Source: Candidatus Krumholzibacteriia bacterium (lineage in GTDB: Bacteria > Krumholzibacteriota > Krumholzibacteria > WVZY01 > JAKEHA01). From it: DNA of 7,707 nucleotides. The stretch is from positions 1 through 7,707 of the forward strand of contig JAOTVO010000123.1 of the NCBI GenBank assembly GCA_029863355.1, given 5' to 3'. Both the position numbers and the translations under genes were made by a program. The notes below the pieces were generated by a model, which had not been told where the DNA came from, made no database searches, and saw nothing but the letters and a program-made list of their open reading frames with translations. Shown here one piece after another: positions 6,063 to 7,707 of this stretch (positions are counted from its first letter, which is position 1; each line of letters opens with the position of its first letter).

Positions 6063-6066
6063 CACC

Positions 6067-7068
6067 ATGAGAGTCAGCTCTGCATCATTCGTGATCATCG
6101 CAACGCTCCTGCTCGCCGCCCTCGCGCTCGTCTCGAGCTGCGGCGAGGAAGCCACGCCGGTCCAGACGGCACCCGCCGGCGACGAAGCGCTCCTGGCCGA
6201 AAGCGCCGCCATGTTCCCGCCGGGCGGCATGTGGGCGCGTTACTATCCGCTGCGGACCGGCAACCACTGGCGCGCCGATCGCCAGTTCCGTGCCTGGTAT
6301 GACGACGGCACCGTCGTCGCCGACATCGGCGGAGAATCGTCGCGGGAGATGATCGGTGAGGAGGTGCTTTTCGGGCGCACCTACGCGATCGAGGAGTGGC
6401 GCCTCATCGAGCGCTTCGAGGGCCTCGAGGATACGACCACGTACTGGATCCGTTACCGCCAGGACCGCGACGGCCTCTACGAGGCGAACGTCGCCATGAG
6501 CGAGCCGCCGGTTCTCATCGCCGCGGCAGGCAAGGAAGGCGGGCGGCGGGCGCTGACCGTGTCCGCGGCCGACGGCGCCGGCGTGGCGCACGCGATCCTG
6601 CGCAATGAAACGCACCCGGGACGCCGCGCGGCCATCGCCGCCCACTTGGAGCGGCACCGCCGCCTCGTCACGGCCGCGATGCTCGGGGCGGATGCCTTAG
6701 CCGCGAGCGCGGCGGCCGTCGCACCCGAGGACGAAGAGCTCACGCGCCTGGTCTATCCGCTGCGGCGGGGACGGGAGTGGGTGATCCGCGAGGATCCGCT
6801 CTTCACCTCTGCGGCCGAGGGGCGCGACCTCCTGCGCCTGCCCATCGGCCGGCGCGTGGGCATGCGCGTGCGCATCGTGCCGGTCGAGCTCGAGCCCGAC
6901 GCCGATGTGCTCCTGTGGTACAGCAACTGCGGGCTGCTGCGCATGTATGTCAGCGTGCAGACGGAAATGACGGACTTCGACGGCACGCCCCTGGGGACGC
7001 TTTTCACGGAGGAGATCGTCGAGTTGGTCGAGGCGGACGTCCTGGGACGTCCGTGGTGCGGGCGTTAA
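6067..7068 (+). CDS. Putative lipoprotein of unknown function
   Basis: This is a 333-residue secreted lipoprotein; I do not recognise a named family. The N-terminus is a lipoprotein signal peptide: MR, then a hydrophobic stretch (about 8-22), then a VSSC lipobox with C25 as the lipidation site. A short acidic/Ala/Pro-rich linker follows. Two segments look related: ARYYPLRTGNHW (57-68) and RLVYPLRRGREW (227-238). Each opens a part rich in beta strands and aromatics, which suggests a duplicated domain. The 'YPL..G..W' opening followed by 'WYSNCGLLRMY' (284-294) and a final 'EEIVEL' (315-320) resembles hypothetical lipoproteins of Gram-negative bacteria. The stretch between the repeats (about 150-222) is Ala/Arg-rich and helical. 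Two cysteines (C288, C331) remain in the mature part besides C25. It follows the aldolase after a hairpin and may be partly co-transcribed with it. No function is assigned. Confidence 0.85.
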   Translation: MRVSSASFVIIATLLLAALALVSSCGEEATPVQTAPAGDEALLAESAAMFPPGGMWARYYPLRTGNHWRADRQFRAWYDDGTVVADIGGESSREMIGEEVLFGRTYAIEEWRLIERFEGLEDTTTYWIRYRQDRDGLYEANVAMSEPPVLIAAAGKEGGRRALTVSAADGAGVAHAILRNETHPGRRAAIAAHLERHRRLVTAAMLGADALAASAAAVAPEDEELTRLVYPLRRGREWVIREDPLFTSAAEGRDLLRLPIGRRVGMRVRIVPVELEPDADVLLWYSNCGLLRMYVSVQTEMTDFDGTPLGTLFTEEIVELVEADVLGRPWCGR

Positions 7069-7080
7069 CCGATAGCAGAT

Positions 7081-7180
7081 ACGAGGGGTGTTGGTCTGTA
7101 GACGCGGCGTCCGCAGCGGGCGAACCAGGTTCATGTCCGCCCGCGAGGACCCGACGCGGAGACAGACCAACACCCCTCGT
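7081..7180. repeat. 100-bp palindrome with 19-bp perfect arms
   Basis: ACGAGGGGTGTTGGTCTGT (7081-7099) is exactly complementary to 7162-7180. The 62-bp centre adds nested pairing: GTCC (7109-7112) with GGAC (7147-7150), and GCGGGCG (7116-7122) with CGCCCGC (7138-7144), with AACC-A-GGTT in the loop. It starts 12 bp after the lipoprotein stop and ends 15 bp before the stop of the minus-strand barrel remnant. No T tract or clear target duplication is visible. It could be a small non-autonomous mobile or REP-like element, a bidirectional terminator, or an mRNA 3'-end stabiliser. Confidence 0.85.
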
Positions 7181-7195
7181 GCGTCTCTCGGAGCG

Positions 7196-7446
7196 CTACC
7201 AGTTGAAGACGACTCCCACGTTCACACCCAGGCCGCTCGCGTCCAGCTTCGCCGGGCCGACGTCCGTCTCGAGTAGCGTGTACTTGAGCTCGCCGACCCG
7301 AGGCCGCCATAGAACATGCCGAGCTTGGCGCGTCCCGTCGCTTCCAGCGGGATGATGCTCGTGTTCGCGTCGCCGAAGTCCACCCAGGACGCGCGCACGT
7401 CCAACGACACGATGGGAATGATCTGGAATTTGTGGATCAGGCTTAC
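7196..7446 (-). pseudogene. C-terminal remnant of an outer-membrane beta-barrel protein, truncated and frameshifted
   Basis: On the minus strand, one frame (7446 down to about 7300) reads IIPIVSLDVRASWVDFG, then an 'EATGRAKLGMFYGGLG' strand. A second frame continues as GELKYTLLE and ends in GLGVNVGVVFNW before the TAG at 7196-7198. Alternating strands ending in aromatic residues (F and terminal W) are typical of the last strands of Gram-negative outer-membrane barrels. The two frames join smoothly if one C is added to the CCC run at 7297-7299, giving GGLG-VGELKY. So there is a single-base loss or a sequencing error. No signal peptide or earlier strands can be found upstream; about 84 residues survive, so the gene is also 5'-truncated. 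The upstream boundary is approximate. Family within the barrels is unknown. Confidence 0.65.
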
Positions 7447-7465
7447 GGTGCGGGGCCTGCACCGT
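7445..7465. repeat. Short inverted repeat at the edge of the barrel remnant
   Basis: ACGGTGC (7445-7451) and GCACCGT (7459-7465) pair perfectly around a 7-nt loop. TTTT follows at 7470-7473 on the plus strand, but no plus-strand gene ends here. It coincides with the point where the barrel-like frame stops being recognisable. Its role is unclear. Confidence 0.4.
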
Positions 7466-7535
7466 CGAGTTTTCCGTGCAAGCGGGGCGGGGCCCGTGTG
7501 AGAATGGACGCCGAGCCAGACCTGGAGGGTAGAGA

Positions 7536-7707
7536 ATGACCGGCAATAACGACTTCCTCGCAGACGCCGCGCGCGTGCGCAAGGCCTTCCTCCTTCTGCT
7601 GGTGCTGTTCATCTCGACGCTGTTCGTCTCGATGATCCGGCAGTTCATCATGACGATCCTCCTGGCGGCGATCACCAGCGGCCTCGTGGCGCCGCTCTTC
7701 GCGCGTC
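7536..7707 (+). CDS. AI-2E/PerM-family membrane protein, N-terminal fragment
   Basis: The gene starts with ATG 7536, 7 nt after GGAGG (7524-7528), and runs off the window after 57 codons. The product begins MTGNNDFLADAARVRKAFLL. It has two hydrophobic segments, about 17-34 and 37-54, separated by a short polar turn (MIRQ), then VAPLFAR. A short polar N-terminus, paired membrane helices and 'A..SGLVAPLFAR' (compare 'A.l.s.lv.Pl...l') match the start of AI-2E transporter family (YdiK/PerM/TqsA) permeases. In that family roles range from autoinducer-2 export to ion transport. The rest is outside the window, so the family call is moderate and the substrate is unknown. No convincing promoter is seen just upstream; the region 7450-7535 otherwise holds nothing I can assign. 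Confidence 0.6.
   Translation, partial: MTGNNDFLADAARVRKAFLLLLVLFISTLFVSMIRQFIMTILLAAITSGLVAPLFAR

Noticed and set aside
6013..6066. Earlier ATG for the lipoprotein gene overlapping the aldolase stop (ATGA)
   Set aside because: It would add 18 Arg/Ala-rich residues before a normal lipoprotein signal peptide and run through the hairpin at 6024-6049. The ribosome binding site at 6058-6062 points to ATG 6067.
7081..7180. Palindrome as a CRISPR repeat or as an intact insertion sequence
   Set aside because: There is only one inverted pair, no direct-repeat array, no transposase gene, and no visible target duplication (flanks GAT and GCG).

Overview
The window is GC-rich bacterial DNA with C or G at most third codon positions. 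All intact genes lie on the plus strand. A lipoprotein signal peptide and a minus-strand remnant ending like an outer-membrane beta-barrel point to a Gram-negative (diderm) organism. I cannot place it further. An uncultured high-GC lineage of the deltaproteobacterial kind is one possibility, held weakly.

Layout. (1) 1-257: the last 84 codons of a GT-B glycosyltransferase (GT4-like, possibly trehalose synthase TreT). (2) 302-2581: a trehalose-6-phosphate phosphatase/synthase fusion with the phosphatase first, behind a strong sigma70-type promoter whose -35 overlaps the stop codon of the previous gene. (3) 2633-4198: a GNAT acetyltransferase fused to a nitrilase-superfamily amidohydrolase, probably read from a leaderless mRNA. 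(4) 4199-4411: an intergenic stretch with a T9 tract and a strong GC hairpin. (5) 4412-4963: a small SET-domain protein methyltransferase. (6) 5069-6016: an archaeal-type (DhnA) class I fructose-bisphosphate aldolase with a clear promoter and a leader hairpin. (7) 6067-7068: a lipoprotein of unknown function. (8) 7081-7180: a 100-bp palindrome with 19-bp perfect arms. (9) 7196-7446, minus strand: a 5'-truncated, frameshifted beta-barrel C-terminus. (10) 7536-7707: the start of an AI-2E/PerM-type membrane protein that runs off the window.

How the genes work together. The first two genes plausibly both belong to trehalose synthesis: the fusion makes trehalose from UDP-glucose and glucose-6-phosphate, and a TreT-like neighbour would use NDP-glucose and glucose. 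The remaining genes look like mostly independent transcription units. Three recognisable promoters (254-282, 2597-2625, 4974-5002) all have 17-bp spacers. I see no defence system, CRISPR array, tRNA, rRNA or intact transposon. The most unusual items are the phosphatase-first fusion, the 100-bp palindrome, the broken barrel gene and the promoter architecture. I do not see a clearly new multi-gene system.
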